Positions 1-8,878 are shown, counted from the first letter of the stretch. The stretch: 64,000 nucleotides of DNA from Thalassoglobus polymorphus (GCF_007744255.1 NZ_CP036267.1:5654001-5718000); one strand, 5' to 3'. Made by a program: numbers and translations. Notes: generated by a model not told the origin, from the sequence alone.

Positions 1-56
1 GGATTAAATCTTGGATGTCACCTTGAAAATGCGAGTCTTCCTTCCTTGCGATGCCG

Positions 57-815
57 CTACTCTTCTTTGTGAGCATTCCCATCGCGGGCACTTTCGCTCT
101 TCATGGAATGTTCTTCGAGCTCCATTTCACGTGCTCTGGTGAGAGCGGAAGCGAAGAGACCTGCTGGGACAGCGACAATTCCCAGCCCGATAAACAGAAG
201 AAAGAACGTGAAAGTACGTCCACCCAACGTGATCGGATAGGCATCTCCATACCCGACTGTTGTGAGAGTGACGACCGCCCACCACATGCTGTGAAAGATG
301 GACGCAAAAACTTCCGGCTGCGCTTTGTTTTCGAATTGATAGATGCCAACAGAGGCCAGGAACAAGAGAATCGAAGTCGCGGACAGAAAGATAACGATCT
401 CCTCTTTGCTGATCAGAAGAGCGCGATGAAACCGCCGAATGGCGCGGCTGTATCGTACGAGTTTAAAAATCCGGAACAGCCTCAGCAGTCTGAAAGCTCG
501 TAAGGATCGAAGGTCAACTCCCAACGAAAGATAAAAAGGAAGGACCGCAAGTAAGTCAACAATGCCAAAAAAACTTGTGATGAATTTCCATTTGTCATCT
601 GCCACGTAAACTCTCGTCAAATACTCAAGTGTAAAGAGAATGACTGTGCAGCACTCGAACCAGAAGATCCATTTCTGAGTCAGGGGACTGATGTTCGGAA
701 GTGTTTCGATCGAGAATGTAACGAGAGAAAAAACAATCAGAGCCTGGATCAGCAAATCGAAAATTCTTCCGAGACGCGTGTCTGAGTTTTCAACAATCAG
801 CTTGAGAGAAGTCAT
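57..815 (-). CDS. Voltage-gated potassium channel family protein (ion transporter)
   Basis: Inner-membrane cation channel of the six-helix Kv type. The protein is about 252 residues. It has a predicted S4-like stretch with arginines at roughly every third position (RSLRAFRLLRLFRIFKLVR) and, near the C-terminus, the potassium selectivity filter TLTTVGYGDAYP followed by a last membrane helix. A short acidic/basic tail follows (EEHSMKSESARDGNAHKEE). A longer reading frame begins with a TTG at 863, but the ATG at 815 (MTSLKLIVENSD) fits the family better. It stands alone on the minus strand, divergent from the AIM24 genes. Its role is probably potassium flux or membrane-potential control; gating is not predictable from the sequence. 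Confidence 0.88.
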   Translation of the reverse strand: MTSLKLIVENSDTRLGRIFDLLIQALIVFSLVTFSIETLPNISPLTQKWIFWFECCTVILFTLEYLTRVYVADDKWKFITSFFGIVDLLAVLPFYLSLGVDLRSLRAFRLLRLFRIFKLVRYSRAIRRFHRALLISKEEIVIFLSATSILLFLASVGIYQFENKAQPEVFASIFHSMWWAVVTLTTVGYGDAYPITLGGRTFTFFLLFIGLGIVAVPAGLFASALTRAREMELEEHSMKSESARDGNAHKEE

Positions 816-1107
816 TGGGAGTGGTTCCGTCCTCGAAATCAATTTGCATTCAACGACCTGCAATACATCGCGTCGTCATAGTTTCTTGATAAAAAATTAA
901 CGAACTGTAGATAAAAATGATCCAGGTGATCAGGAATTACGTAAAGAGTTTGTTCTTGTTTTCTATTGATTTCTTTTCTCCTGAGACATAGCTTTCATCG
1001 TACCCATCCAATCAGCAGTCGTTGATGCCACTTTGTTTGTAACTGATCTCATAATCGTTGTTCTCAGTTGACCTTTTCTGATTTCTAACCAGTCGAACGG
1101 TGAGTCC

Positions 1108-1767
1108 ATGAATTTTGACTTCGAAGGCAACCCCGACTATGGGAGTTTGACCGTCCATCTTCAACCGGGAGACACCTTTCTCGCTGAGGCCGGAGCAATG
1201 GCCTATATGTCGAGTGGCATGGAGGTGAAGACCAAACTCATGGGCGGGATCGCACAAGCACTCATTCGAAAAGTGACCGGAGGAGAATCGCTGTTCGCGG
1301 GTGAGTACAGCCACCCCAGTGGTGGGACCATCAGCTTTTCACCGTCAGTTCCCGGAAGCGTTGTCCACCGAAAACTCGACAGCGATTCCATCTTGCTGAC
1401 ATCAGGCTCATTCCTTGCCTGCACTCCGGGAGTGAATTTGAAAATGAAGTTCGGCGGCCTGAAAGCCCTGTTCTCTGGAGAAGGGGCATTTCAAATTGAA
1501 TGCTCCGGGACCGGTGATCTCTTCTTCAATTCATACGGGGCCATTGTCGAGAAAGAAATCAATGGATCCTACACCGTCGATACGGGGCACGTTGTTGCCT
1601 GGGACCCTTCACTGGAATACTCGATTGGTGGAATGGGCAGCATGAAAAGTACGCTGTTGTCCGGGGAAGGTTTAGTGATGAAGTTCACGGGACATGGGAA
1701 AATCTACCTGCAAACCCGCACCCTCAGCGGATTGGCAGGCTGGCTCAATCCGTACCTGCGTGGTTAA
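1108..1767 (+). CDS. AIM24 / TIGR00266 family protein, tandem copy 1
   Basis: First of three consecutive paralogues of 219, 228 and 221 residues. The AIM24 fold is a trimeric-looking beta-barrel/sandwich family of unknown biochemical role, named after a yeast mitochondrial inner-membrane organisation protein. Typical features are visible: an early FLAEAGAMAYMSSGMEVKT segment, GGESLF, LFFNSYGAI, and the conserved TVDTGHVVAWDPSLEYSI near the C-terminus. There is no signal peptide or membrane helix, so it is probably cytoplasmic. GGTGAG lies just upstream of the ATG as a ribosome-binding site. The gap to the next paralogue is 125 bp, so co-transcription is plausible. Confidence 0.9.
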   Translation: MNFDFEGNPDYGSLTVHLQPGDTFLAEAGAMAYMSSGMEVKTKLMGGIAQALIRKVTGGESLFAGEYSHPSGGTISFSPSVPGSVVHRKLDSDSILLTSGSFLACTPGVNLKMKFGGLKALFSGEGAFQIECSGTGDLFFNSYGAIVEKEINGSYTVDTGHVVAWDPSLEYSIGGMGSMKSTLLSGEGLVMKFTGHGKIYLQTRTLSGLAGWLNPYLRG

Positions 1768-1892
1768 TAATTTCAAAACAGGCCGTTGCGAAGACTGGCT
1801 TGTGAAGTGGCGGTGACGAGTCAATCAATTCTTTTTTCACCTCTCTCTTCACCGGCAGATCGAATTTCGAAACAACGAACAGGAGAGACTTC

Positions 1893-2579
1893 ATGAACAT
1901 CGAAATGCGTGAGCGCGGTGCGTTTTGCTCAGCGCTGGTTCACCTGGAACCGGGCGAAGAGTTCGTCTCTGAAGCGGGAGCAATGTTCCGAGCTTCAGAG
2001 AACATCGACATTAACGTCACCACGAAGTCGCGAGGAAAAGGGGGCATCATGGGGGGCCTCAAGCGCCTGATGGCTGCCGAGAACTTCTTCTTCTCGACAT
2101 ACAAGTGCAACAACAATGAACCGGGAGAAGTCGGTCTGGCTCCGACGCTTCAAGGCGATGTCCTCGCCGTTGAGTGTGACGGACAAAACAACTGGCTTTG
2201 CACAGGAGGAAGTTACCTTGGCTCCTCTTCAGGACTAGAGGTCAACACGAAGTTTCAGGGGCTGAAAGGATTCTTGAGCGGCGAGTCGATTTCGTTCGTG
2301 GAGATTTCCGGTCAGGGGGAGTTGCTCGTCAACGCCTTCGGGAGAATTGCTGTTTTCGATATCGATGGAGAATTGACCGTCGACACTGGTCATGTGGTCG
2401 CCTTTGAAGATTCATTGACATATGAACCTCGCAAGGCGGCTTCAAGCTGGATTCAATCGTACTTTTCAGGTGAAGGGATCGTGCTGAACTTCTCCGGGAA
2501 AGGCCAAATACTTGTGCAATCCCACAACCCGAAAGAATTCGGCGGCGTGCTCGGAAGCATGCTTCCTCCCCGAAAATAG
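1893..2579 (+). CDS. AIM24 / TIGR00266 family protein, tandem copy 2
   Basis: Second paralogue. It shares EFVSEAGAMFRASENIDI, the GGIMGGLKRLMAAENFFF glycine-rich turn and TVDTGHVVAFEDSLTYE with its neighbours, but differs widely elsewhere, so the duplication is old or the copies have specialised. A good ribosome-binding site (AGGAGAG) precedes the ATG. No membrane segment is seen. It lies 72 bp before copy 3 on the same strand. The family function is unknown; bacterial members are often called tryptophan RNA-binding attenuator-like because of the fold, but no such role is implied by this sequence. Confidence 0.9.
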   Translation: MNIEMRERGAFCSALVHLEPGEEFVSEAGAMFRASENIDINVTTKSRGKGGIMGGLKRLMAAENFFFSTYKCNNNEPGEVGLAPTLQGDVLAVECDGQNNWLCTGGSYLGSSSGLEVNTKFQGLKGFLSGESISFVEISGQGELLVNAFGRIAVFDIDGELTVDTGHVVAFEDSLTYEPRKAASSWIQSYFSGEGIVLNFSGKGQILVQSHNPKEFGGVLGSMLPPRK

Positions 2580-2651
2580 TCTCCGCTCAGGTCTCTATTC
2601 AGGTCTCCGTCTCTGCCCGTCGCTGCTGATTCAGGTGAAAGACTTTCCATC

Positions 2652-3317
2652 ATGAACTATGAAATTCTCGCTCAACCAAGTTACAGCTTACTGGAAGTTC
2701 AACTTGAGCCGAATGAAAAAATCGTTTCCGAAGCTGGAGCGATGGCCTGGATGAGTTCCAACATTAAAACCACGACATCCAGCCGAGGCGGGATGATGGC
2801 GGGTTTGAAACGTGCCGTCCTTTCGGGTGAAAGTTTCTTCCAGAACACTTACGAAGCAGAGAACGAAGCAGGCTCGATCGGCCTCGCCCCCGGAACCGCC
2901 GGGGACATCATCGCTCATGAGATGGATGGAGAACTCTATCTCGAAGCGGGGGCGTTTTTAGCATCAACTCCAGATGTTGTCTGCGATTCCAAATTCCAGG
3001 GACTGAAGGGACTTCTGGGAGAGGGGATGTTCACGCTTCGAATTTCGGGAACCGGAATGCTCTTCTTCAATGCTTACGGCGATATTGAAGAGATCGAAGT
3101 CGACGGTTCTTACACTGTGGATAACGGTTTTGCAGTCGCCTGGGACCCGAGCTTACAGTATTCAATTACCAGGTCGAAGAAGATTCGCTCATTCCTGTTT
3201 GCGGATCAACTCTTGATGAACTTCACCGGGAAAGGTCGCCTCTGGGTGCAATCGCGCAGCCCTCGCACACTCTCAAACTGGGTCCATCCTTTCCGCGCCG
3301 TAGAATCGAAGAGTTAA
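2652..3317 (+). CDS. AIM24 / TIGR00266 family protein, tandem copy 3
   Basis: Third paralogue, closer to copy 1 in length and to copy 2 in the GGMMAGLKRAVLSGESFF segment. KIVSEAGAMAWMSSNIKT near the N-terminus and YTVDNGFAVAWDPSLQYS near the C-terminus mark the family. The usual TVDTGH is changed to TVDNGF here, so the conserved histidine is lost. AGGTGAAAG lies upstream of the ATG. A terminator-like hairpin follows the stop codon, which suggests that it ends a three-gene transcription unit. Confidence 0.9.
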   Translation: MNYEILAQPSYSLLEVQLEPNEKIVSEAGAMAWMSSNIKTTTSSRGGMMAGLKRAVLSGESFFQNTYEAENEAGSIGLAPGTAGDIIAHEMDGELYLEAGAFLASTPDVVCDSKFQGLKGLLGEGMFTLRISGTGMLFFNAYGDIEEIEVDGSYTVDNGFAVAWDPSLQYSITRSKKIRSFLFADQLLMNFTGKGRLWVQSRSPRTLSNWVHPFRAVESKS

Positions 3318-3335
3318 ACATTTCAATTCTTGTCG

Positions 3336-3366
3336 AGCCCATGAAAGTCCCATTCATGGCTTTATA
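3336..3366 (+). terminator. Probable rho-independent terminator after the AIM24 genes
   Basis: AGCCCATGAA pairs with TTCATGGCTT (one bulged C), with a seven-base loop, and is followed by a short T-rich stretch TTTAT. It lies 19 bp past the stop of the third AIM24 gene and before the convergent MoaD-like gene. Confidence 0.5.
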
Positions 3367-3414
3367 GATCGTCTGCCAAGAGACAGAACAGCAATTTCGC
3401 AGGTCAGTTTTTTC

Positions 3415-3681
3415 TCAACCGCCTACGTCTGCGGAAAGAATCAGGACTTCGTCTCCCTCGCGAAGTGGAGTCGAGACGTCTCTTGTAAACTGAACTCCGT
3501 TGATTGAAAGCAGACACTCCGATGATAGCTGACCTTCATCGACGCACGCTTGAGTGAATTCCGGAACCTCCCGCACCAAAGCGTTCAACATCTCAGTCAC
3601 ATTCCCTGCTTCGACATGCGTGAACGGGACTTTTGCCTTGAGTCTGGGGACACCAAAGAATTCGACTTTGATTTGGGGCAT
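3415..3681 (-). CDS. MoaD/ThiS-family sulfur-carrier protein
   Basis: Small beta-grasp protein of 88 residues ending in the diagnostic Gly-Gly (ILSADVGG), the site of adenylation and thiocarboxylation in MoaD and ThiS. The start chosen is the ATG of MPQIKVEFFG; it overlaps the stop of the upstream coaB-like gene by one base (TAATG), so translation is probably coupled. Family members donate sulfur for molybdopterin or thiazole synthesis, or for other pathways. The sequence PQIKVEFFGVPRLKAKV looks more MoaD-like than ThiS-like. moaC and a tungstopterin/molybdopterin-type oxidoreductase lie 30 kb away, which fits a cofactor role but does not prove it. MoaE is not in the window. Confidence 0.8.
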   Translation of the reverse strand: MPQIKVEFFGVPRLKAKVPFTHVEAGNVTEMLNALVREVPEFTQACVDEGQLSSECLLSINGVQFTRDVSTPLREGDEVLILSADVGG

Positions 3682-4301
3682 TACACAACTCGCTTTGCCA
3701 GCCACTGAATCAACTCTTTTGAAATCTCTGTTTTTGAACCGGACCAGGACTGTTCGGTCTCCCCACTTGCATTGATCAGCTCTACGGAATTCGAATCTGC
3801 ACCGATCGCACTGGGATGATTGAGAACGATCAGATCACAATTTTTGCGTCGCAACTTCTGGAGCGCGTTTTCCCGAGGATTTTGTGCCTCTAATGCAAAC
3901 CCAACGACCCAGCGTTTCTGCTTCTTCGCTCCCAGTTCCGCCAGAACATCATCGGTTTCGATCATTTCAAGTTGAACGGGATCACCTGTTTTTGAAATTT
4001 TCCCGGTGACTCGCTCCTTCGGTTTGTAGTCGCACACAGCTGCGGTCGCGATGACACCATCACAACTTCCAAACAGCTCAACCGAAGCGTTTCGCATCTC
4101 TTCCGTCGTGACAACCGAATGGAACTCGCAACCGGACGGCGGACGAAGGTCTACAATTCCGCTCACCAGAACCATATCCCAGCCAAGCTCCAACCCGGCA
4201 CGAACGATGGCGTAACCCATCTTCCCGCTGCTGGCATTTGAAAGGTAACGGACATCGTCCAAGTACTCTCGTGTGGGCCCCGCAGTCACCAGTACGCGCA
4301 T
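3681..4301 (-). CDS. coaB: Phosphopantothenate--cysteine ligase (CoaB domain only)
   Basis: Catalyses the nucleotide-dependent joining of phosphopantothenate and cysteine in coenzyme A synthesis. The 206-residue protein is the C-terminal half of the usual CoaBC fusion: VTAGPTREYLDDVRYLSNAS at the N-terminus, then SGKMGYAI, ATAAVCDYKP and VGFALEAQN, all CoaB landmarks. The N-terminal flavin-dependent decarboxylase (CoaC) half is missing here and is presumably encoded elsewhere. An upstream in-frame extension to 4478 would overlap the histidine kinase gene and looks non-coding, so the start is the ATG at 4301. It lies 52 bp downstream of the kinase gene and is coupled to the MoaD-like gene by a TAATG overlap. 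Confidence 0.85.
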   Translation of the reverse strand: MRVLVTAGPTREYLDDVRYLSNASSGKMGYAIVRAGLELGWDMVLVSGIVDLRPPSGCEFHSVVTTEEMRNASVELFGSCDGVIATAAVCDYKPKERVTGKISKTGDPVQLEMIETDDVLAELGAKKQKRWVVGFALEAQNPRENALQKLRRKNCDLIVLNHPSAIGADSNSVELINASGETEQSWSGSKTEISKELIQWLAKRVV

Positions 4302-4353
4302 GGAATTCCCTCTGGGTTTGGTGAGTTGTTGAATATCCGTTTGATAAATCAAG

Positions 4354-6036
4354 TTATGGTTGCTCGCCCTCTTCGGCTTCGGGGGAATTGTCTCCAGCAT
4401 CATCGAGAATATAGGGCCATTGCAACTGAAAACGAGTTCCACGCCCCAATTCACTTTCAACAGTGATTTCGCCTCCATGTTCCTGGAGCACTTTTCGGCT
4501 TACAGAAAGTCCCAGCCCAGTTCCCGCAGAGCCTTTGCTGGACTCAAACAGACTGAAAAGTTTCGGAAGGTCAACGGGATCAATCCCGGTTCCGTTATCA
4601 GTAATATCAAGATAATAAAGTTCTTCCGAGGGGGAGAATCGGCAGGAGATTGAAATCCGTGGTTGCGGCTGATCCTCCAATGCATCGACGGCATTGATGA
4701 TCAAGTTCAAGATCGCCCGATGAAAACCCTCGGGGTCGATCATTGACTCGGGAATCCCGTCATCAATGTCGATCTTAAGCTGAACTCCACGGTCAGCGAG
4801 CCGCTGCTGCATGAGCTCAGCGACATCCTCAACGACCGACTTGATCGACGTCATTTCCAATTTCGGATCACGCTCCTTACTGAAGGTCAGCATGTCCATG
4901 ACAAGATTATAAATTCGCTCCTGATTTCTTTCGACAATCGTCCAACCTTTTTGGATCAACTCTTTATTTTCATCTTTCAAACCCATATCGACCAGGTATC
5001 CGCCACCTCGGACACCTTGCAAAATATTCTTGATATGGTGACTCATAATGGCCACAGTTTGCCCCACAGCTGCAAGTCTCTCAGCGGTGATCATTGAATC
5101 CTGATACCGGAAATTTTCGATTGCGAGTGCGGACTGTCGCCCAATTGCTAAAAGCAGACGGAGCAACTGATCGTTGAACTGTCCCCGCTGAGGATCTTCA
5201 AATTGCAATGGCGAGTTGGTTGTATCGACATAGATCACGCCCATGAGCTCGTATCGCCCATGCATTGGAGCACACATCACTTCGCGGATGCCTGCCTTCA
5301 AAATGCTTTGCCCACCATCGAAGCGGCTGTCATGCTGAGCATCGGATGTGCGAACCCCCTGACCATTTTGAATCACATACTCAACGACTGTCGTTGAGAT
5401 GGGCATTCGCTCATCGACGTTGACACCGGGGCGATGAGAAACAACGCTCGGTTCAATGCGATCGGTCTTGCTATCGGTGACAAGCATACAGCCGCGGTCG
5501 GCTCCAACGGACTCCAATGTTAAATCCAAGATGCGACGCAGCAGTTCGTCGCGCGACGCAGTTGGACGGACGACCTCTTCGGTGATTTGATACAGCAGTT
5601 GCAGATTTGCACCTGCTTGCCCCCAATGACCGGCGATCCCGACTCCTTCAGAGCGAGCCTGACCGACAATGCGTGAACGATCATCAGCTGCGTGATCTGG
5701 GACAAGATTGATACGCGCGCTGGCTGCTTCAAGTTCCTCTTTGTGCTCTGAAGAGAAGAGCAGGATAGTCCGTCCTAACTGAATTTGGTCGCCCTGCTGG
5801 AGTATGGACGACTCCACCAGCTTTCCGTTGACGAAGGTTCCGTTGGAACTATTTTTGTCGACAATTCGCCAGGAATCCTCTTCGTAAGAGAAAACGGCAT
5901 GCTGACGGGACATTTCCGTATCGAGAATTCTGGCATCGTTGTGGACTCCGCGTCCAACGCTCAGCGGTGCAACACCCAAGTCGATGCGACTTCCCTGGTC
6001 CGGTCCCTGAATGACCAGTAATGTCGCTTCCGGCAC
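4354..6036 (-). CDS. FHA-GAF sensor histidine kinase
   Basis: Cytoplasmic signalling kinase of 560 residues. An FHA domain (about 20-95; VGRG, MSRQHAVFS, SSNGTFVNG) should bind phosphothreonine peptides. A GAF domain spans about 150-310 (ADRGCMLV, REVMCAPM). The H-box SHHIKN places the likely phospho-accepting histidine at 333, and the ATPase domain has NLIINAVDAL (N-box), DNGTGI and GTGLGLS. There is no receiver domain or membrane helix, and no response regulator gene lies nearby. Translation starts at a GTG with AGGTGAGGTG just upstream. Its FHA-GAF half matches the architecture of the PP2C protein at 9331-11004, suggesting the two read related signals. Confidence 0.9.
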   Translation of the reverse strand: MPEATLLVIQGPDQGSRIDLGVAPLSVGRGVHNDARILDTEMSRQHAVFSYEEDSWRIVDKNSSNGTFVNGKLVESSILQQGDQIQLGRTILLFSSEHKEELEAASARINLVPDHAADDRSRIVGQARSEGVGIAGHWGQAGANLQLLYQITEEVVRPTASRDELLRRILDLTLESVGADRGCMLVTDSKTDRIEPSVVSHRPGVNVDERMPISTTVVEYVIQNGQGVRTSDAQHDSRFDGGQSILKAGIREVMCAPMHGRYELMGVIYVDTTNSPLQFEDPQRGQFNDQLLRLLLAIGRQSALAIENFRYQDSMITAERLAAVGQTVAIMSHHIKNILQGVRGGGYLVDMGLKDENKELIQKGWTIVERNQERIYNLVMDMLTFSKERDPKLEMTSIKSVVEDVAELMQQRLADRGVQLKIDIDDGIPESMIDPEGFHRAILNLIINAVDALEDQPQPRISISCRFSPSEELYYLDITDNGTGIDPVDLPKLFSLFESSKGSAGTGLGLSVSRKVLQEHGGEITVESELGRGTRFQLQWPYILDDAGDNSPEAEEGEQP

Positions 6037-6205
6037 AATAGCACCTCACCTTGCAGGCTCACTGAGCCAAAATTCAGTCTAGAGTCTTATCGTTAACAGG
6101 TGTGCAAATGACACTCACCGTAACTTCGAAATCTGAAATCAGGATACGCCACGCACATGATGAGTGGGGCACACGGGATGTGCACCCCTTCGGTTTTTGG
6201 AACTC

Positions 6206-7249
6206 CTATTTCCAGTACTTCTGAGTGACCCAGAAAGTTGTTGCAGTCAAGCAGACTGCTGCCAATCCAAACGACAGCATGGGGGGATACCAAGCCAGTT
6301 TCAATTTCAATGTTGGTGAGAAGAATGGTAAAAACACCGGCAACATTGGGATGATGGCACTCCAACAAATAAACAGAATGCCGTACTGCCTGCGTTCTTT
6401 CTTCTCTTCCGGAGAGAGCTGAGAAAACGATTGAGCTCCCGAGGATTTCTTTGAGGACTTGGAAGACTTCTTACCGGTTCCGGATTGCTGGACCGCGTCC
6501 ATGTTTTCCGAGGAAATCTTGGCTTCGTCTCGCATTCCAGGTGCATAATACTTAGCAATCGCCTGCTGAATCGCCCGAGGCGGAACAATCACCGGACGAA
6601 CAGGAACGCCAGCTCGCAAACGTAAATCGTCTTCGATTTCGTGCTCGATCTCATCGACACAGGCGACAAGTAATTGACCATCATCAACGAAGAGTGGGAT
6701 GAACGAATTCCGTTTCACCATCGATCGAGCGACAAGATCAAGTGCATCGTCTTCGGGAAGCATGTCGTCTAAATCGACATACGAGTAGCCCAACTGAACC
6801 GCCAGTGCCTGTGCTGCCTTTGTCGAATTGACGAGCTTCATTTGCACGACAGCATCACGATGTGTCAGTCCCCGTCGAGATGCAAAATCTTCCACTTCTG
6901 ATTTTTGCTCGCGTGAAAGATCATCCTGGCTGACGAGAACATCCAACAGCGGTTGTCGACCAAACTCATCGACTTCGGCATCGAACTCGCGTCCCAGTCC
7001 TTCGTCGTACTCTCTTTTGCGAACGCTGTCAGTCAGGCAAAGCATTGCCTTCGCCATCTCGTTCAGCAAGTCTTGAGACTGAACGGAATACTGACCAGTT
7101 GCATATTTCCGAACGTGCGCATTGAGTTTCTTGTAATGAGCGCGGATTTTTTCCACGTCATCTTCGAAGCGAGCAACTCGCAACAATTCGTAGTGATCGG
7201 GTGGGCGCGGTCCTTCGGGGATTCCCAACCATTCCTTATAAAAATCCAT
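6206..7249 (-). CDS. J-like / GspE N-terminal (MshEN) domain membrane protein
   Basis: Protein of 347 residues with three parts. Residues 1-90 (WLGIPEGPRPPDHYELL ... HVRKYATGQ ... SQDLLNEMAKAMLCL ... REYDEGL) resemble a J domain, but the HPD tripeptide that activates Hsp70 is absent. This HPD-less module is, to my knowledge, common at the N-termini of planctomycete proteins. Residues about 100-235 resemble the T2SSE_N/MshEN domain of GspE ATPases (LGYSYVDLDD, NSFIPLFVDDGQLLVACVDE), a fold that binds cyclic di-GMP in some homologues. A Ser/Lys-rich linker follows, then two membrane helices (about 289-311 and 318-341). It lies 51 bp downstream of the Hsp70 gene on the same strand, so the pair is probably one operon. 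Function unknown. Confidence 0.8.
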   Translation of the reverse strand: MDFYKEWLGIPEGPRPPDHYELLRVARFEDDVEKIRAHYKKLNAHVRKYATGQYSVQSQDLLNEMAKAMLCLTDSVRKREYDEGLGREFDAEVDEFGRQPLLDVLVSQDDLSREQKSEVEDFASRRGLTHRDAVVQMKLVNSTKAAQALAVQLGYSYVDLDDMLPEDDALDLVARSMVKRNSFIPLFVDDGQLLVACVDEIEHEIEDDLRLRAGVPVRPVIVPPRAIQQAIAKYYAPGMRDEAKISSENMDAVQQSGTGKKSSKSSKKSSGAQSFSQLSPEEKKERRQYGILFICWSAIIPMLPVFLPFFSPTLKLKLAWYPPMLSFGLAAVCLTATTFWVTQKYWK

Positions 7250-7300
7250 CGATGCCTGCTCTCAATTCATCTGTAGTGATACACAATTCCGGCAACAGCT

Positions 7301-8878
7301 CTACTCAACCTGGTAGTCGCCAGCCAATGTTTGGAATGCGTCAACGTTTTCATTCGTCAAACCAGAGTCGCGGACAATTTCAGTTTTCGCGGCCGTGTTT
7401 CCGGTCAACTCGACAGCCGTGGCAGAGAATCGACCATTCTTATCATAGCTGTAGGAGATCTCAACAGGTGAACCCGATGGTAAATTAGGCGGGAGGTTTA
7501 CGATACGGAAATCGCCAATCGTTGTGCAGGCATCCGGATCGGTAGCGTCTCCTTCCAAGATACAAACATGAACCCGCTGTTGATTCTCTTTATTCGTTTT
7601 GAATCGTTGCTTCACTTCGACTGGCAGCGAAGTGTTCTTAGGAATCATGATGTGATTAATTTTGCGAGTCTTATCCTGCGGGTCGCTGATTTTAACCCCC
7701 AGTGAGTGCGAGTTCACATCCGTCGCAGTGACCGATCGCAACCGATTGATGACCGCTTTACCAAGACGAGAATCGCCACCGGTGGCACGTGCTTCGAGGA
7801 GAGCAGCGTGGATTGCAGCTCCTTGCGAAACGGCTTCTTCCGGACTGACATCTCTGGACGGTTCAAGACCAGTGACATCACGCAGCATTGTTTCCACAAC
7901 CGGCATGTATGTTGAACCACCAACAAGGACCAACTCATCGAGTTCCCCTTTACCCACGCCTGCCTGTTGCATCACCAACTCGGTGGTGTCACGAGTTCGC
8001 TGCATTAAGTCGCCAGTGAGACGCTCGAAATCTCCGCGAGTCAAAGCGATGGTAACGTTCTTGCCTTTGTAGTACGCACTGATCGGGATCTGTGCCCGTT
8101 CGCTCAAATCGCGTTTGGCCTGCTCACATTCCTGAGTGAGTTGCATGAGCGTCTCGGGATCTTCACGCGGATCGAGATCATACTTCGTATGAAACTCTTC
8201 AGCGATGTGATCGACAACACGTCGACTCCAGTCGAGGCCGCCGAGCATCACGTCTCCGTCAGTCGCGAGCACTTTGAATGACGTCGCGGTGTAGCGAACG
8301 ACAGTCACGTCGAACGTTCCTCCACCCAGGTCGTAAACCATAATCGTCCGTTCGCCCTCGAAGGCGTCGGGGCGACCGAGGTGACCTTTTTGCCAGGCGT
8401 AGGCCAGTGTGGCAGCGGTCGGTTCGTTGATGATATCAATGACGTTCAACCCGGCAATTTTTCCGGCATCCTGCGTCGCTTTGCGGCGTACATCATTGAA
8501 GTAGTAAGGAACAGTAATAACAGCATTGGCGATTGGACCAATCGATTTCTCTGCATCCTGCTTGAGCTTCTTGATGATCAACGCTGAGAGAAACTCAGGA
8601 GTCAATTTTTTGTCCTGATAAACAACAAAGTAATCTTTGTTACCCATCTGGCGTTTGATGGCCTCGACGATGTTTCGAGGATTTTCAATCGACATCCGCT
8701 CGTAAGTCGGTCCGACGATCACTTTGCCTTCTTCACTGAGAATGACGACAGAAGGTGTGATTGTTGACCCGTCGGCGTTTTCGACTGCTTGAGGATTTCC
8801 TTCTGGATCCAGCTGTGCGATTGCTGAATAGGTGGTTCCGAGATCAATTCCAACTGTTTGGCCTGGTTGAATTTCCAT
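7301..8878 (-). CDS. Hsp70/DnaK-family protein with short C-terminus
   Basis: ATP-dependent chaperone-like protein of 525 residues, against about 640 for DnaK. The nucleotide-binding domain is complete: VGIDLGTTYSAIA, NEPTAATLAYA, VYDLGGGTFDVTV, VLVGGSTYMP. A beta substrate-binding domain follows (SLGVKISDP, NTSLPVEVKQRF), but most of the helical lid and the acidic tail are missing. The start is the ATG at 8878 (MEIQPGQTVGIDLGT), with AAAGGTAAG upstream. The shortened form, and its position upstream of a membrane-anchored J-like protein and between two FHA-GAF signalling genes, argue for a specialised Hsp70 rather than the housekeeping DnaK. No grpE or dnaJ is adjacent. Confidence 0.88.
   Translation of the reverse strand: MEIQPGQTVGIDLGTTYSAIAQLDPEGNPQAVENADGSTITPSVVILSEEGKVIVGPTYERMSIENPRNIVEAIKRQMGNKDYFVVYQDKKLTPEFLSALIIKKLKQDAEKSIGPIANAVITVPYYFNDVRRKATQDAGKIAGLNVIDIINEPTAATLAYAWQKGHLGRPDAFEGERTIMVYDLGGGTFDVTVVRYTATSFKVLATDGDVMLGGLDWSRRVVDHIAEEFHTKYDLDPREDPETLMQLTQECEQAKRDLSERAQIPISAYYKGKNVTIALTRGDFERLTGDLMQRTRDTTELVMQQAGVGKGELDELVLVGGSTYMPVVETMLRDVTGLEPSRDVSPEEAVSQGAAIHAALLEARATGGDSRLGKAVINRLRSVTATDVNSHSLGVKISDPQDKTRKINHIMIPKNTSLPVEVKQRFKTNKENQQRVHVCILEGDATDPDACTTIGDFRIVNLPPNLPSGSPVEISYSYDKNGRFSATAVELTGNTAAKTEIVRDSGLTNENVDAFQTLAGDYQVE

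Noticed and set aside
4302-4478. N-terminal extension of the CoaB gene
   Set aside because: It would overlap the kinase gene on the same strand in another frame and has no CoaB similarity; the ATG at 4301 matches the family start.
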